This document shows positions 62,816 through 64,000 of a stretch of DNA of 64,000 nucleotides, in pieces. The notes under the pieces were generated by a model. It saw only the letters and a program-made list of their open reading frames with translations. It searched no databases and was not told where the DNA came from. Within the stretch, counting starts at the first letter, position 1; each line of letters begins with the position of its first letter. This DNA comes from Anas platyrhynchos (Eukaryota; Chordata; Aves; Anseriformes; Anatidae). The translations under genes were made by a program, and so were the position numbers. The stretch spans positions 144,589,001 to 144,653,000 of the forward strand of contig NC_092588.1 of assembly GCF_047663525.1 (NCBI RefSeq). Reading direction: 5' to 3'.

Positions 62816-64000
62816 TGGCCACCTTCAATACATTCAGTGTTCTGACTTGACTCTCTCTCCTATTCTGAGGGGGAAATCTCTCTTCTCTCTATAATTCAGA
62901 ATGAAGTTACTGCTGCATATATAAACATATCCAGCACAATTCTGTAGTGATAACTTGGCTCCCATTTGCAGTATAGTGTATGCTTTTCCAAACTAATTCT
63001 GGTAGCCTGCACTGAGCTCCATGCTTGCATAGCTACACCACCACACTCCGTAAGGGACCAGTGTGAACACTGCCTTGCTCAGACGACTTGAATATGTAAA
63101 TGGTGTGACACTTTAGTCTTAAATAGTAGCTTTGATGTTACTGTCCCTTTCATGCAAGAGGCTTTCTGTATTTGAAGACTGCCTTTATATGCACTGAAGT
63201 GCAATGGGAGAATCACTGCAGCAGTTCAATAGGAGCAGTAATGTCTGGTTCAAGAAGTAAAGAGAGCTATATCCAATTGCATCCAGACAGGTGGACTTGT
63301 GCCAAGCTAGAATTTAATTAAAACACTGGGATTAAATCCACTTTTCTAGTAGCACCCTCTTTAATTAAGTGCTTAAGGCAGTAATATGACTAAGCTGTGT
63401 ATCTTCTTGTTAGGCCTTCAGTGCAAAGTCTTCAGAAAAGAAAGAACCAAACTTGTACATTGAATAGGTAGAAAAATTAGACTATTTGCCACAGCCAAAT
63501 GCTCTATTTCATCGAAAAGACAATGGGACTTGTGACAGCTGGTTCTATTTCACAAGACAGAGCAAACAATAGAAATCATTGTCCAGATGGAGATGAAAAC
63601 ATGTTGTAGGAAACTGCAGTCACACTCTTCGCTTAATGAGCTACTTCTCTTTACTTGTATTTAATCATTGTCACATAGAATCTAGGGTCAGATATAAAAT
63701 ATATAATGATCTAAGTGCTCTTCAGTAACTCCTTCAATATACTTGAATTTGTGTTCAAGCAGGTTTCAAACCTAGCTTTAAAAATATTCTCATAATGCCA
63801 AACCCCTGCGTTAGGGAATCACTTCATCTTGATTGGTTGACAAGATATGTTTTTATTCAGTCCACAGGGGTAGCTTGTTTTAGAGGTCTAAAAATATCTA
63901 TGATCTTTGGAATATTCATTCTTAGGGTTGCTCTTTGGTGCATTGCTCTTCAGTGTTTGGAAAAAGAGTAAAGGCTCTACTATCAAATGATAATGATGTA
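62816..64000. other. Non-coding DNA, no gene seen
   Basis: Unique AT-rich sequence to the end of the window, with no repeat or exon recognised. Confidence 0.55.

Noticed and set aside
1..64000. tRNA, rRNA, CRISPR, operon or phage features
   Set aside because: None were seen. The organism and sequence type make bacterial features irrelevant, and no cloverleaf or rRNA-like segment was recognised.

Overview
This window looks like bird nuclear DNA. Gene density is very low, there is one strong CpG island, and two CR1 LINE copies have the layout usual in birds: truncated 5' ends and a 3' end near the GTCCCTTCCAACTGAAC motif. Two older fragments match the amniote CR1/L3 class. Nothing bacterial, viral or organellar is visible. 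Most of the sequence is intron or intergenic DNA. I could not name any gene from the sequence alone, so every exon below is a candidate judged by splice signals, frame and context.

Layout. (1) 1-15.8 kb: non-repetitive and rich in A and C on the + strand, as expected if it is transcribed leftward. It holds a candidate last coding exon with a stop codon, 3' UTR and poly(A) signals on the minus strand (about 7.36-8.03 kb), several weaker minus-strand exon candidates (1.98, 4.69, 13.7 and 14.7 kb), and a small CpG-rich pocket at 4.6-4.8 kb. (2) 15.84-17.26 kb: a CpG island with GC boxes, a consensus SRF CArG box, purine tracts and short tandem repeats. A minus-strand ATG with a strong Kozak context sits at 16.34 kb, and a plus-strand ATG plus splice donor at 17.18-17.22 kb. 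I read it as a divergent promoter. (3) 17.3-64 kb: rich in T and G on the + strand where I sampled it, as expected if it is transcribed rightward. It holds a well-bounded candidate plus-strand exon at 20.21-20.29 kb, the CR1 copies, many long T-tracts, an enhancer-like block at 24.4-25.1 kb, a CTCF-like site at 37.04 kb, a possible recursive splice site at 55.16 kb and a possible plus-strand terminal exon at 62.35-62.8 kb.

Working model (inference): two transcription units leave the island in opposite directions. The left one may end near 7.4 kb. The right one would be a long gene or lncRNA whose introns fill most of the right 47 kb. No exciting new system is evident. The best leads are the skew switch at the island, the phase-compatible candidate exons of the rightward unit, and the unexplained T-tract strand bias. 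RNA-seq, cross-bird alignment and protein searches would settle most of these calls.
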